A DNA stretch of 35,218 nt, from positions 1-35,218 of the forward strand of contig QHBY01000393.1 of the NCBI GenBank assembly GCA_003244245.1, given 5' to 3'. Both the position numbers and the translations under genes were made by a program. Shown piece by piece: positions 7,769-15,228 of this stretch. Under the pieces are notes generated by a model. That model was not told the origin of the DNA and searched no databases. It saw only the letters and a program-made list of their open reading frames with translations. Numbering within the stretch: position 1 is the stretch's first letter; each line of letters begins with the position of its first letter. The DNA is from Pseudonocardiales bacterium. Its GTDB lineage: Bacteria; Actinomycetota; Actinomycetes; Mycobacteriales; Pseudonocardiaceae.

Positions 7769-9393
7769 GACCCACCACCTATCCGTCGTACCGCGACACG
7801 GAGCACTAGGACGTAAACCCCCAGCGCCACAACACCGCCCAGGGACAGCAGTGCGAAGTCGGCGAGCCGGTCGCCACCCAACTGGTCGCCACCAGTGATG
7901 TGGGCCAGCCACCACATCGCGGCGGCCACCGGCGTCAACGCGAGTGTGGCCACCAACGCGGCGGCCAACGCTCGGGGTTCGAAGAAACGCTCAGGCCGGA
8001 TCGCCTGACGCAGCCGGGCCAACACCGTCCCCGCGGCGGCGAGTTCGCCGGCCAGGATGGCCGCCACCAACCAGATCAGGCGGGTTCCGTCGGTGGGCAG
8101 CAGCAGGGACGCGGCCGCGGCCACCAGGATCACACCGAACGCGACTTCGCTCGCGCGGCGCGGAATGCGATCGTCCAGCCGGGCGAACAGCGCCTGGCGG
8201 CCGATATCGTGCACCCCACCGATCAGCTGGGCCACCGCCACCACCCCCAGGCAGGTGGCGAGGGGGCCGATCAGCGCCGCGTGCCGCAACTCGCCGTTGG
8301 CGAGGATGTTCGCGGTGGGTATGGAGTTCATCGCGAGCAGCACCAGCAGCGGCAGGCTGGCGATGACGGCGTAGGACAGACCTTGCCGCCACGCCGAACC
8401 GAACGTCGCACCGTCCTCCCGGTGGGCGGCGCGGGCCAGCCCAGGCAGCGCAGCCATCGAAACGGCACGGGCACTGACATAGGACAGCGAATAGAAGACC
8501 GAGTAGGACAGCTGCACGACGAAGACGCCGCCAGGCACCGAGCCGGCCAGGGCGAGCAGCACGTACATCGCCGCGGCCGGCCACGCCGCCACACCGACCG
8601 AACGCACCAGCCGGCGGCTCACCGCGCGGGCCTCGGGGTCATATCGCCAGCGCATCGACGGCCAGGTCAATAAGCCCACCCGCGCGGTGCCGAACAGCTG
8701 TAGCGCCGCGTGCAGGGCCACCGCGGCGGTGCTGCCCACCCCGAGCACGATCACCAGATCGACGGGCACGCGTGCGACGTCGAGACCGGTCCCGTAGTAC
8801 CAGCCGGCCAACACGACGGTGACGATCAGGATGACGTTCTCCACGGCGGGCGCGCCCGCGGCCAACGCGAAGCGACCGCGGGATTGCTGTGCGGCCATGC
8901 CCAGGTGCGCCAGGATGTACAGTAGGACTTGAGGCGCGACCAGCAGGACCAGCACAGTGGTGAGCCAAAGGCCCCGAGCCCGAGCAGCCGGATCCGGGAT
9001 CCCGAAGGTCAGCGTCCAGGCCACCGCCGGAGACAGGATCATCAGTAACGCGACCACGGCACCTGAGACGCCGAGCAGCCACCCGGCCGCCCCACCGAGC
9101 ACCTCCCGGCCTCGCGCGACGCCGCCCGCACCAATGGCGCGGACGACGCCGGGCACCAGCACCAGCGCCAGCACCGGCCCGGCGACCATCGTGAACACCA
9201 GGTTCGGAACGACGTAGCCGGCCTGGAAGGCGTTGGCGAAATATGTTGGCCCCAGCACCGCCCCGATCACTACGACACGCAGCAGCCCGGTGGCTCTGCT
9301 GACCAGCGTCCAACCTGCGACGGTGGCCGATTTCCGGGCTGTCGTGTTAGCCGGGGTTGGGTCCTCGAGCGCTGTCACCGTTGAGGCGGCCAC
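7765..9393 (-). CDS. MurJ/MviN-type lipid-linked sugar flippase
   Basis: About 542 residues with roughly 14 membrane helices. The N-terminal WTLVSRATGLLRVVVIGAVLG and the following NAFQAGYVVPNLVFTMVAG are close to the MurJ/MviN opening (SRxxGLLR and PNLxR-like segments). MurJ flips lipid II. Since this copy sits in an EPS operon between Wzz-like and ligase-like genes, it more likely flips the lipid-linked repeat unit, taking the place of Wzx (inference). GTG 9393 is chosen because GAGGG lies 7 nt upstream and the start falls 10 nt after the preceding stop; an in-frame upstream start at 9447 would overlap that gene. The 3' end overlaps the next gene by ATGA. Confidence 0.85.
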   Translation of the reverse strand: MAASTVTALEDPTPANTTARKSATVAGWTLVSRATGLLRVVVIGAVLGPTYFANAFQAGYVVPNLVFTMVAGPVLALVLVPGVVRAIGAGGVARGREVLGGAAGWLLGVSGAVVALLMILSPAVAWTLTFGIPDPAARARGLWLTTVLVLLVAPQVLLYILAHLGMAAQQSRGRFALAAGAPAVENVILIVTVVLAGWYYGTGLDVARVPVDLVIVLGVGSTAAVALHAALQLFGTARVGLLTWPSMRWRYDPEARAVSRRLVRSVGVAAWPAAAMYVLLALAGSVPGGVFVVQLSYSVFYSLSYVSARAVSMAALPGLARAAHREDGATFGSAWRQGLSYAVIASLPLLVLLAMNSIPTANILANGELRHAALIGPLATCLGVVAVAQLIGGVHDIGRQALFARLDDRIPRRASEVAFGVILVAAAASLLLPTDGTRLIWLVAAILAGELAAAGTVLARLRQAIRPERFFEPRALAAALVATLALTPVAAAMWWLAHITGGDQLGGDRLADFALLSLGGVVALGVYVLVLRVAVRRIGGGS

Positions 9394-9403
9394 AGCCGGG
9401 CCC

Positions 9404-10342
9404 TCACGGCCTGGTCCGGCGCCGGGCACCCATCGCCACGACCCCACCGGCCACGATCAATCCGACCAGTGCACCGGTGCCGGCCGCGATCAGCGGCTGC
9501 GGGAACACGGCGTCGGACATCGAGTACGGCGGTGTCAACAGCTGGGCGTCGGGCCCGTCCTGGCCGGTGAGTTTGATCTGATCGATCCGACCCTGGATCG
9601 CCTTTTCCAGATCCTGCGAGGCGGTGAGCTGGGTCCGGGCATCGTTGAGGGCTACCTGGGTAGCGGTTCCGGCCACCACCGCGGTGGTGAGTTGCTGCAC
9701 CTGCGTCTGGAGCTGGGTGGTGTTGGCGTGGGCGTCCGCCAGCTGGGTACTGAGATTGCGGGACACCCCGGTGGGCTGACCGATGAGCGTCATGTACCCA
9801 TCCATGATGGCCTGCAGCGTCTGCATCGCGGCCAACTTGGTGCCACCGTGCGCCTCAACCTGGATGACGTCACTGTTGTCCAGGACGGACACGCTGACAT
9901 CCTTGGTGAGATCCTTGAAGTCCCGGCCCTGCTTCTGCGCGATCGGTCCGAGCACGGCTCGGCTCTGTAGATACACCAGCTGGGTGGACAACTGTCGATC
10001 CTGCTTCAAAGGGTCGCCGCCACCCTGCTGGCCTTGGCCGGTGGCGTAAAGGACCTCCGCGCGGGCACCGTAGGTTTTCGGCAACACCAGCGCGCCAACC
10101 AGTCCAGCGGCAGTGCCCAGCAAAATGATCGTCACCGCCAGTATTACCAGGCGTGTCGTCAGCCAGCCGCCGCTGCTGTCGTCGGGGAGGGTGTCGAACC
10201 CACTCTCCGAGCGCTGCGGCGGCACCGCGCCGTACTCTTCAGGGCCAGTCCCCGGGGACTGCTGCAGTTTCTCCTCGTAGCCCATCGAACGTCCATTCGA
10301 CTCGCTAGCCCCGTACTGGAAGACATGGGAAACATCGCTCAC
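9404..10342 (-). CDS. Wzz-like polysaccharide chain-length/co-polymerase protein
   Basis: This 312-residue protein has a cytosolic N-terminal tail rich in Ser/Gly (1-60), a membrane helix at about 64-88, an extracytoplasmic region with a coiled-coil stretch (about 195-265, rich in Gln, Thr and Leu) and a second helix at about 275-300 ending in a basic tail. This two-helix hairpin with a periplasmic-type coiled coil is the Wzz/PCP plan, which sets polymer length. There is no attached tyrosine-kinase domain, and no separate kinase is in the window. The GTG start at 10342 overlaps the aminotransferase stop as GTGA, and GGAGGT lies 5 nt upstream. Confidence 0.82.
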   Translation of the reverse strand: MSDVSHVFQYGASESNGRSMGYEEKLQQSPGTGPEEYGAVPPQRSESGFDTLPDDSSGGWLTTRLVILAVTIILLGTAAGLVGALVLPKTYGARAEVLYATGQGQQGGGDPLKQDRQLSTQLVYLQSRAVLGPIAQKQGRDFKDLTKDVSVSVLDNSDVIQVEAHGGTKLAAMQTLQAIMDGYMTLIGQPTGVSRNLSTQLADAHANTTQLQTQVQQLTTAVVAGTATQVALNDARTQLTASQDLEKAIQGRIDQIKLTGQDGPDAQLLTPPYSMSDAVFPQPLIAAGTGALVGLIVAGGVVAMGARRRTRP

Positions 10343-11484
10343 AGCGCACCTCCGAGCACATCGCAGACCCGCGCAACCTGCTCGACAGTCAGCGTCGGGG
10401 ACATCGGGAGGGATAGGATCCGGCCGGCCGCGCGCTCCGCTACCGGGAACTCATGGGCTACCGGAAATTCATGGGCCACCGGCTCATGCAGGCCAGCCAG
10501 CGCCGGCTGCTGATGGCAGGGGATCGGATAGTGCACTCCCCAGCCGATACCAGCCGCAGTGAGCGTGGTGCCGACTTCGCTGCGATCATCGACCTGGATG
10601 ACCGCCAAGTGGTACACCGGCGCGGCGCCCGGCTGCACCGACACTGGAGTGCAGCCCTGTGGCAGCATCTCGCGGTAGGCCGCCATCGCCGCGGCGCGCC
10701 GGGCATTGCCGGCGTCCAGCCGCGGTAATTTCGCGGAAAGAAGCGCCGCCTGCAGCGTGTCGAGCCGGCTGTTTCGCCCGGCCACGTCGTGCAGATAACG
10801 ATCGGTCACCGACCGTCCGTGGTTGGCCATGCTGCGGATACGGTTGGCCAAGCCGAGATCGCTGGTGACCACCGCACCGCCGTCGCCCAGGGCGCCGAGG
10901 TTCTTACCGGGATAGAAGCTGAACCCAGCGGCGATGCCCACGCTTCCCGCGCTGGTCCCCCGGTGCCGGGCGCCGTGGGCCTGCGCGGCGTCCTCGATCA
11001 GGGCCAGCCCATGCGCGGCGGCGATCGCTGAGATCGGCTCGGGATCCACCATCTGGCCGTACAGGTGCACGGCGATGATCGCGGCGGTGGAGCTGTTGAT
11101 CGCTGCCTGCGCGGCGGCTGGATCGATCAGCAGAGTGTCGGGGCACACGTCGACGAACCGGGGCCGTGCCCCGGTCGCGCATACCGCTTCGGCCGTCGCG
11201 ATGAAGGTATTCGTCGGGACGATGACCTCGTCGCCACGCCCGATGCCCAGGCCGGCCAGGATCAGTTCCAACGCGTCGGTTCCGTTGGCCACCCCGATGC
11301 AGGCCTTCGCTTCACAGGAAGCAGCGAATTCACCCTCGAAGCGCTCGACCTCGGGGCCGCCGACGAAGTGGCCGTGATCCAACACGGTCTTCCAGGCGAG
11401 ATCGAACTCCTCGCGCAGCCCGTTGTTGACGCCTCCGAGGTCCAAAAAAGGAACACTGAGGGGAGCCCCGGATGCGGCGGTCAT
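10339..11484 (-). CDS. DegT/DnrJ/EryC1/StrS-family sugar aminotransferase
   Basis: This 381-residue PLP enzyme has GVANGTDALELIL (cofactor phosphate site), ALIEDAAQAHGA (Asp165 pairs with the pyridine nitrogen) and FSFYPGKNLGALGDGG, in which Lys194 forms the internal aldimine. The family transfers an amino group from glutamate to a keto sugar nucleotide. Its partner is the Gfo/Idh oxidoreductase encoded directly upstream, which can supply the 3-keto sugar as in WlbA/WlbC-type pathways (inference). ATG 11484 overlaps the upstream stop as ATGA and has GGAGGT 7 nt upstream. Near the C-terminus VAHEFP is repeated in tandem. Confidence 0.92.
   Translation of the reverse strand: MTAASGAPLSVPFLDLGGVNNGLREEFDLAWKTVLDHGHFVGGPEVERFEGEFAASCEAKACIGVANGTDALELILAGLGIGRGDEVIVPTNTFIATAEAVCATGARPRFVDVCPDTLLIDPAAAQAAINSSTAAIIAVHLYGQMVDPEPISAIAAAHGLALIEDAAQAHGARHRGTSAGSVGIAAGFSFYPGKNLGALGDGGAVVTSDLGLANRIRSMANHGRSVTDRYLHDVAGRNSRLDTLQAALLSAKLPRLDAGNARRAAAMAAYREMLPQGCTPVSVQPGAAPVYHLAVIQVDDRSEVGTTLTAAGIGWGVHYPIPCHQQPALAGLHEPVAHEFPVAHEFPVAERAAGRILSLPMSPTLTVEQVARVCDVLGGAL
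10439..10474. repeat. Imperfect 18-bp tandem duplication inside the aminotransferase gene
   Basis: gctaccgggaactcatgg (10439-10456) is followed by gctaccggaaattcatgg (10457-10474), two mismatches apart. The duplication is in frame and doubles VAHEFP. The region aligns to a surface segment after the catalytic domain. Confidence 0.85.
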
Positions 11485-12617
11485 GAGGCCACCTCCCGGA
11501 CGAGCTCCGCGGCGGACGGGGCGCTGCTGCCGGCGACGAAGGCGGGGCGCCCGGTGGCCTCCGCAACGTCGGTGGCGGCCAGGACCCGGACGATGTCCAG
11601 CCCGCGCTCGCCAGGTGTGTTGGGCTTGGCACCGGTACGAATGCAGTCGATGAAATGGCTGTCCTGAACCAGCAGCGGCTCATTGAACTGAATAAATGGT
11701 GAGACGATGTCACCAGTCCGGTAAGAAACCGGCATCGCGTGCGACTCACCATGATCGTCGGGATCGGTCGGGTCGACGCCGATGTCGTACACCCGGATAC
11801 GCTCATTGTCCGACATATCGTTGTAGACGACCATTTTGCGTTCACCGACAACCGTGACCCGCCGTTCCTTGCACGGATCCAACCAGCTCACGTGCACGAA
11901 TGCGTGGGTGGCAGCTTTCTCGAAGTCCAGGCGCAGGTAGGCCACGTCGGCGTGCCGGTGTCCGACATGTCGTTTGGCCCATACCCAGGTGGACCGGGGC
12001 ACTTCACCGAGCAGGAAAGTCGCGATCGAGATGTCGTGTGGAGCGAGGTCCCAGATGACGTTGCAGTCACGCTGGTACTTGCCCAGGCTCAGCCGAGCGG
12101 CATCGATGTAGAGGACCCTGCCGAGTTCACCGGAATCGATGATCTCTTTCAGTTTCCACACGGCCGCGTTGTACTCGAAGGTATGGCCCGCCATCAGGTG
12201 CACGCCGTTGGTCGCCGCGGCGTCGACCATCTCCTGCGCGTCCGCTACGGTCGTCGCCAGCGGTTTCTCCACCAGAGCATGGCGCCCCTGGCGCAGCGCT
12301 TGCAGCGCGACCTGGGCATGCGCGGCCGGCGGGGTCGCGACGACCACCGCGTCCACCCGTCCCAGTACCTCGCCGAGATGCAGTGCTGATTCCGCCTGTG
12401 GGTAGCTTCGCCTCGCCTCCGCGATCCGCTCCGGATCCTCGTCGACGATGGTCACCTGGACACCCGGCATGCTGCTGAGCACTCGCATATGCTTCGAGCC
12501 CCAGTAGCCATAGCCCACCACCGCCACGCGAACATCGGGACCGAAGGTCGTGAGACCTCCCGGTTCGCGGCCAGCTAGGTTTGCGGCCGGTTGGGCGGTA
12601 CTTGCAACGAACTTCAT
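11481..12617 (-). CDS. Gfo/Idh/MocA-family NAD(P)-dependent sugar oxidoreductase, first gene of the EPS operon
   Basis: About 378 residues. VAVVGYGYWGSKHMRVL is the Rossmann GxGxxG site, LVEKPLATTVADAQEM carries the family EKP motif, and MAGHTFEYNAAVWKLKEII begins the substrate domain. Enzymes of this type next to DegT aminotransferases oxidise C3 of UDP-N-acetyl sugars or uronates (WlbA type), so 3-keto formation followed by amination is a plausible pair reaction. ATG 12617 (MKFVAST) is chosen because the coding pattern begins there. The upstream in-frame extension to 12818 reads through AT-richer promoter-like DNA and has no family similarity. A weak ribosome site (CAGGGGGC) is about 10 nt upstream. 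Confidence 0.9.
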   Translation of the reverse strand: MKFVASTAQPAANLAGREPGGLTTFGPDVRVAVVGYGYWGSKHMRVLSSMPGVQVTIVDEDPERIAEARRSYPQAESALHLGEVLGRVDAVVVATPPAAHAQVALQALRQGRHALVEKPLATTVADAQEMVDAAATNGVHLMAGHTFEYNAAVWKLKEIIDSGELGRVLYIDAARLSLGKYQRDCNVIWDLAPHDISIATFLLGEVPRSTWVWAKRHVGHRHADVAYLRLDFEKAATHAFVHVSWLDPCKERRVTVVGERKMVVYNDMSDNERIRVYDIGVDPTDPDDHGESHAMPVSYRTGDIVSPFIQFNEPLLVQDSHFIDCIRTGAKPNTPGERGLDIVRVLAATDVAEATGRPAFVAGSSAPSAAELVREVAS

Positions 12618-12955
12618 CGAGACGGGCCCCCTGCCGTGACTCGAGATGTCTTCCGACAACTGAATTTTCGCCGAACGCATACGGAAGTGAGCACGCCTAC
12701 GGGCCCCAACGGGTCGCTGCGTGCCGTACTCACCCTCTCGTACTGTGGGTTCGCCCCTCCCCACACTGCGTATATCTATCGCCCACTGCCAGTCGTTACT
12801 GGGTAACTGTAACACCAACCACGTTCACCCGAACGGCGTAACCAAGTTCCACAGCGTGTTGAATGCGTATAGTCACCACGCAATTACCCAGCGAAGTAAC
12901 CGGTGCTCCGGCAGGCCGTCGCACGGGCCCACAAGCACGGGCCGCAGCACCCGAC
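12618..12955. promoter_or_regulatory. Intergenic control region upstream of the EPS operon, with repeated GTAAC motifs
   Basis: This 338-nt stretch has no convincing gene and is AT-richer than its surroundings. The pentamer gtaac occurs at 12803-12807, 12809-12813, 12838-12842 and 12896-12900. The first forms an inverted repeat with gttac at 12795-12799 (spacer of 3). These could be regulator half-sites controlling the seven-gene operon that starts at 12617. Nothing else recognisable is seen. Confidence 0.5.
12771..12799 (-). promoter_or_regulatory. Candidate promoter of the EPS operon
   Basis: Reading the minus strand, GTAACG (12799-12794) and GATATA (12776-12771) are separated by 17 nt, a weak sigma-A-like pair. 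The -35 hexamer overlaps the gttac/gtaac inverted repeat, so a bound regulator could block or assist RNA polymerase. Both hexamers are poor matches, so this is tentative. The implied leader is about 150 nt. Confidence 0.3.
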
Positions 12956-13900
12956 CTAGGCCCTTGCCGCAAGCTTCGCGAGCCTCTGCGGCGTCGGCCA
13001 GCGGACGTTCCACACCCAACCGAGCTTCTCGAACAACCAGATCACCCGGGCTGAGATGTCGATCTGACCACGGAGCACGCCGTGCCGGGCTGACGTCGGG
13101 TCGGCATGGTGCAGGTTGTGCCAGGACTCCCCGGCGGAAAGAATCGCCATCGGCCAGAAGTTCGCGGCCTTGTCACGGGAGTCGAACGGTCGCTTGCCGA
13201 CCATGTGGCAGACCGAGTTCACCGCCCAGGTGACGTGATGCAGGAACGAGACCCGCACCAGTCCAGCCCAGAACAATCCGGTCAGCACGGCCCACCAGGA
13301 CCAGGTCACCAGCCCGCCGACGATCCCCGGCAACACGAGCCAGATCGCCGTCCACAACCAGAACAGCTTGCTCACCCGCACCATGGTCGGGTCCGCTAGC
13401 AGGTCTGGGACGAACCGGCGTGGGTTGGACAGGTCGCGGTTGAACAGCCAGCCCATGTGGGCGTGCCAGAAGCCCTTGGCCACACCCAGCGGGGAGGTGC
13501 CGAACAGCCACGGCGAATGGGGGTCACCCTCCTTGTCGGAGTACGCGTGATGGCGCCGGTGGTCGGCGACCCAATGCAGCAGCGGCCCCTGCATCGCGGT
13601 GCTGCCCATCACCGCGAGGCCCACCCGCAACCACCGCTTCGCCTTGAACGCCCCATGGGTGAAGTACCGGTGATACCCGACCGTGATACCGAGCAGGCTG
13701 ATGAAGTAGCTGACCACGAACAACACGACGTCCACCCAGCCCAGCCCCCACCCCCAGGCAACCGGCACGGCGATCATCAGAGCCAGCATCGGGGCGAGCA
13801 CGAACAGGTACACCAGAACCTGCGGCCCCCAGGTCCGCTGACCCGAGAGACTCGGCTCGGGACCCGAGCGTTGCTGGTCGGCGTCGGCGGTCATCGTCAT
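12956..13900 (-). CDS. Membrane acyl-CoA/fatty-acid desaturase (delta-9 type)
   Basis: About 314 residues with paired membrane helices (about 25-70 and 165-210). The three histidine boxes are complete: GYHRYFTH (HxxxxH), ADHRRHHAYSD (HxxHH) and SWHNLHHADP (HxxHH), with a further His in SFLHHVTWAVNS. These bind the di-iron centre that inserts a cis double bond into acyl chains at the cytosolic membrane face, with electrons from a reductase not encoded here. ATG 13900 is chosen because AAGGAG lies 9 nt upstream; ATG 13918, in frame, overlaps that ribosome site. It is not part of the EPS operon, which begins after a 338-nt gap. Upstream DNA holds an ACCGTAGGTT half-site (14023-14032) that may serve a regulator. 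Confidence 0.92.
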   Translation of the reverse strand: MTMTADADQQRSGPEPSLSGQRTWGPQVLVYLFVLAPMLALMIAVPVAWGWGLGWVDVVLFVVSYFISLLGITVGYHRYFTHGAFKAKRWLRVGLAVMGSTAMQGPLLHWVADHRRHHAYSDKEGDPHSPWLFGTSPLGVAKGFWHAHMGWLFNRDLSNPRRFVPDLLADPTMVRVSKLFWLWTAIWLVLPGIVGGLVTWSWWAVLTGLFWAGLVRVSFLHHVTWAVNSVCHMVGKRPFDSRDKAANFWPMAILSAGESWHNLHHADPTSARHGVLRGQIDISARVIWLFEKLGWVWNVRWPTPQRLAKLAARA

Positions 13901-14174
13901 CGGCCGGTGCTCCTTCATGTCGACAGGCGCGGACCGCCGCCACGCCGCAGTGCCATCATGCTCGCAGACCACGGCCGAACCCCGACCAAATCCCGGTTGA
14001 CGAGCGCAACATAAGTAACTGAACCGTAGGTTATCCGGCCGACGCCTGTCGTGGCCAGACGCCGACTCGGCGACACCGCGCCCCGTGACACTGGAAGCGG
14101 ACGCTGGAAGAGGGTGGCGCTCAGACGGGCGCAGCGGTCGTGCCACCATGTGCCTGCGGGTCGCGGCCCGCTCG
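13901..14174. other. Intergenic region between the desaturase gene and tRNA-Gln
   Basis: No gene is supported. Near 14011-14036 the sequence is AT-richer (ataagtaactgaaccgtagg), a likely promoter/operator area for the minus-strand desaturase. ACCGTAGGTT resembles half of the CCTACGG-type palindromes bound by TetR regulators of lipid genes, but the second half is degenerate. Confidence 0.4.
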
Positions 14175-14245
14175 TCCGCCGTAGTGTAAAGGCAGCACCT
14201 CGGATTTTGGTTCCGATGGTCCAGGTTCGAATCCTGGCGGCGGAG
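14175..14245 (+). tRNA. tRNA-Gln (anticodon TTG)
   Basis: The acceptor arms TCCGCCG (14175-14181) and CGGCGGA (14238-14244) pair perfectly. The anticodon stem TCGGA/TCCGA encloses the loop TTTTGGT, giving anticodon TTG at 14207-14209, which reads CAA. The T arm CCAGG-TTCGAAT-CCTGG is canonical. Base 14245 (G) is the discriminator, and CCA is not encoded. A second copy of the T-arm region lies about 900 bp downstream. Confidence 0.95.
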
Positions 14246-14251
14246 CGGCAG

Positions 14252-14288
14252 GTCGGGGCGGCGTGAAGATCACCGCCCTTCACCCGAC
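14252..14288 (+). terminator. Hairpin after tRNA-Gln, probable terminator
   Basis: GTCGGG (14252-14257) pairs with CCCGAC (14283-14288), and the inner GGCGG-TGA segment pairs with TCACCGCC with a small bulge. There is no T-run, as is usual in high-GC actinobacteria. Confidence 0.5.
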
Positions 14289-14554
14289 ATCCGCAGTTGA
14301 CATCAGTCATCGCCGAGCAGGCCGGCCATCCGGGCCGTCGGCCGATGCTTGGACTGGGTACTCGCCGACGCGGCGCAGGCCACCTGAGCCGGTCGATCTT
14401 GCCATTCCGGATCGGTTCCTAAAACCCCATATCACGCCACTCTGGTAACAGTCCTCAGTGTGCCCGCGATGACATTCGTGCGCAGTTCCGTGTCGGGGAC
14501 CGGCGACATCGGTCAAAGGTGGACCTGCTGGTCAAACCACTGAGGAGCCGGAAC
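14289..14554. other. Non-coding stretch before the RTX gene
   Basis: No gene is supported. CCTCAGTG (14453-14460) and CACTGAGG (14538-14545) form an 8-bp inverted repeat 77 nt apart; the second arm overlaps the ribosome site of the downstream start at 14555. The heptamer ggtcaaa also occurs twice just before that start. Either could reflect regulation of the RTX gene, but this is weak. Confidence 0.4.
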
Positions 14555-14641
14555 ATGTCAGTACGAAGAATTTCCGCAGCGGTCTGTACCGCGTTGGCTC
14601 TGACGCTTGCGTGCCATCCCGGCGCTTGCACAAGGCAGTGA
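14555..14641 (+). pseudogene. Signal-peptide start of the RTX protein, out of frame with its repeats
   Basis: ATG 14555 has a strong ribosome site (GAGGAG, 7 nt upstream) and begins MSVRRISAAVCTALALTLA, a clear signal peptide. In this frame it runs into a stop at 14639-14641 after 28 codons. The continuation A-I-P-A-L-A-Q, which would complete the cleavage site, is in the other frame. Removing one base near 14612 restores a single open frame with the repeat protein. Either a one-base insertion inactivates the gene, the sequence has an error, or the frame is switched in vivo. Confidence 0.7.
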
Positions 14642-15053
14642 TAGCGGCAAACACTCGCAGTACGAAGATCCGACCTGCACCGTCCGCGGCACCAACGGCG
14701 ACGATCCCAACCTGCAGGGCACCATCGGCGACGACGTCATCTGTGGGTTCGGCGGCAACGACATCATCCACGGGCTCGGCGGCGCCGACATCATCTACAG
14801 CGGCCCCGGCGACGACATCATCTACGGCGACGACGGCAATGACATCATCGACGGCCAAGGCGGCCGCGACGAAATTCACGGCGGTCTCGGCGACGACACA
14901 ATCGACGGACGCCCTGGGGATGACCAGCTCTGCGGTGACGATGGCAACGACAAAATCGACGGCGGCAACGGCAGCGACTACATCAACGGCGGTGCCGGCA
15001 CCGACACCTGCACCAACGGCGAAACCGTCGTATTGTGCGAGCCACAGCCATAA
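14607..15053 (+). CDS. Small RTX (haemolysin-type calcium-binding repeat) protein
   Basis: The 148-residue frame contains about eight glycine/aspartate-rich nonapeptides of the form GGxGxDxIx, for example GFGGNDIIHGLGGADII and GGLGDDTIDGRPGDDQL. These fold into a calcium-filled beta-roll. The end, GAGTDTCTNGE then a second Cys, resembles the short secreted RTX-like proteins common in actinobacteria. No enzymatic domain is attached, so a calcium-stabilised surface or secreted structural role is likely. The TTG at 14607 is only the first start in this frame. The natural start is probably ATG 14555 with its signal peptide, one base out of frame. The gene is bracketed by tRNA-Gln and a duplicate of the tRNA 3' end. 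Confidence 0.75.
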   Translation: MRAIPALAQGSDSGKHSQYEDPTCTVRGTNGDDPNLQGTIGDDVICGFGGNDIIHGLGGADIIYSGPGDDIIYGDDGNDIIDGQGGRDEIHGGLGDDTIDGRPGDDQLCGDDGNDKIDGGNGSDYINGGAGTDTCTNGETVVLCEPQP

Positions 15054-15069
15054 CCGCCGCACCGCTCGG

Positions 15070-15099
15070 GTGGCCGAGGAGGATGCACTCCTCGGCCAC
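15070..15099 (+). terminator. Perfect 12-bp hairpin after the RTX gene
   Basis: GTGGCCGAGGAG (15070-15081) and CTCCTCGGCCAC (15088-15099) are exact complements around a 6-nt loop, starting 17 nt after the stop. No T-run follows. It probably ends RTX transcription before the glmU promoter. Confidence 0.75.
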
Positions 15100-15120
15100 C
15101 GATCCGACCACCACGTGATC

Positions 15121-15142
15121 GTCCAGGTTCGGATCCTGACGG
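15121..15142 (+). repeat. Duplicate of the tRNA-Gln 3' region (T arm)
   Basis: Bases 15121-15142 match 14219-14240 of tRNA-Gln in 20 of 22 positions, covering the T stem, T loop and start of the acceptor strand. The rest of a tRNA is absent. Such a partial copy is what integration of an element at a tRNA 3' end leaves behind. It may also be a chance remnant. Confidence 0.7.
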
Positions 15143-15157
15143 AGCGCTGCACAGCGT

Positions 15158-15186
15158 CTGTCATCGAGTCCCGTACCCCGTAGGAT
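15158..15186 (+). promoter_or_regulatory. Candidate promoter of glmU-prs
   Basis: CTGTCA (15158-15163) and TAGGAT (15181-15186) are spaced by exactly 17 nt, each matching the sigma-A consensus in at least four of six positions. The predicted leader to ATG 15229 is about 35 nt and carries GGGGAAAGG as ribosome site. Confidence 0.5.
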
Positions 15187-15228
15187 GCGGCCTGTCAGAG
15201 TGCACCAGGATGGGGAAAGGACGGGCCG

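Noticed and set aside
12581-12841. Small plus-strand frames in the EPS control region
   Set aside because: Cys/Arg/Thr-rich products with no homology; the region looks regulatory.
14263-14448. Small plus-strand frame just after tRNA-Gln
   Set aside because: It starts in the tRNA terminator hairpin, has no ribosome site and no recognisable sequence.
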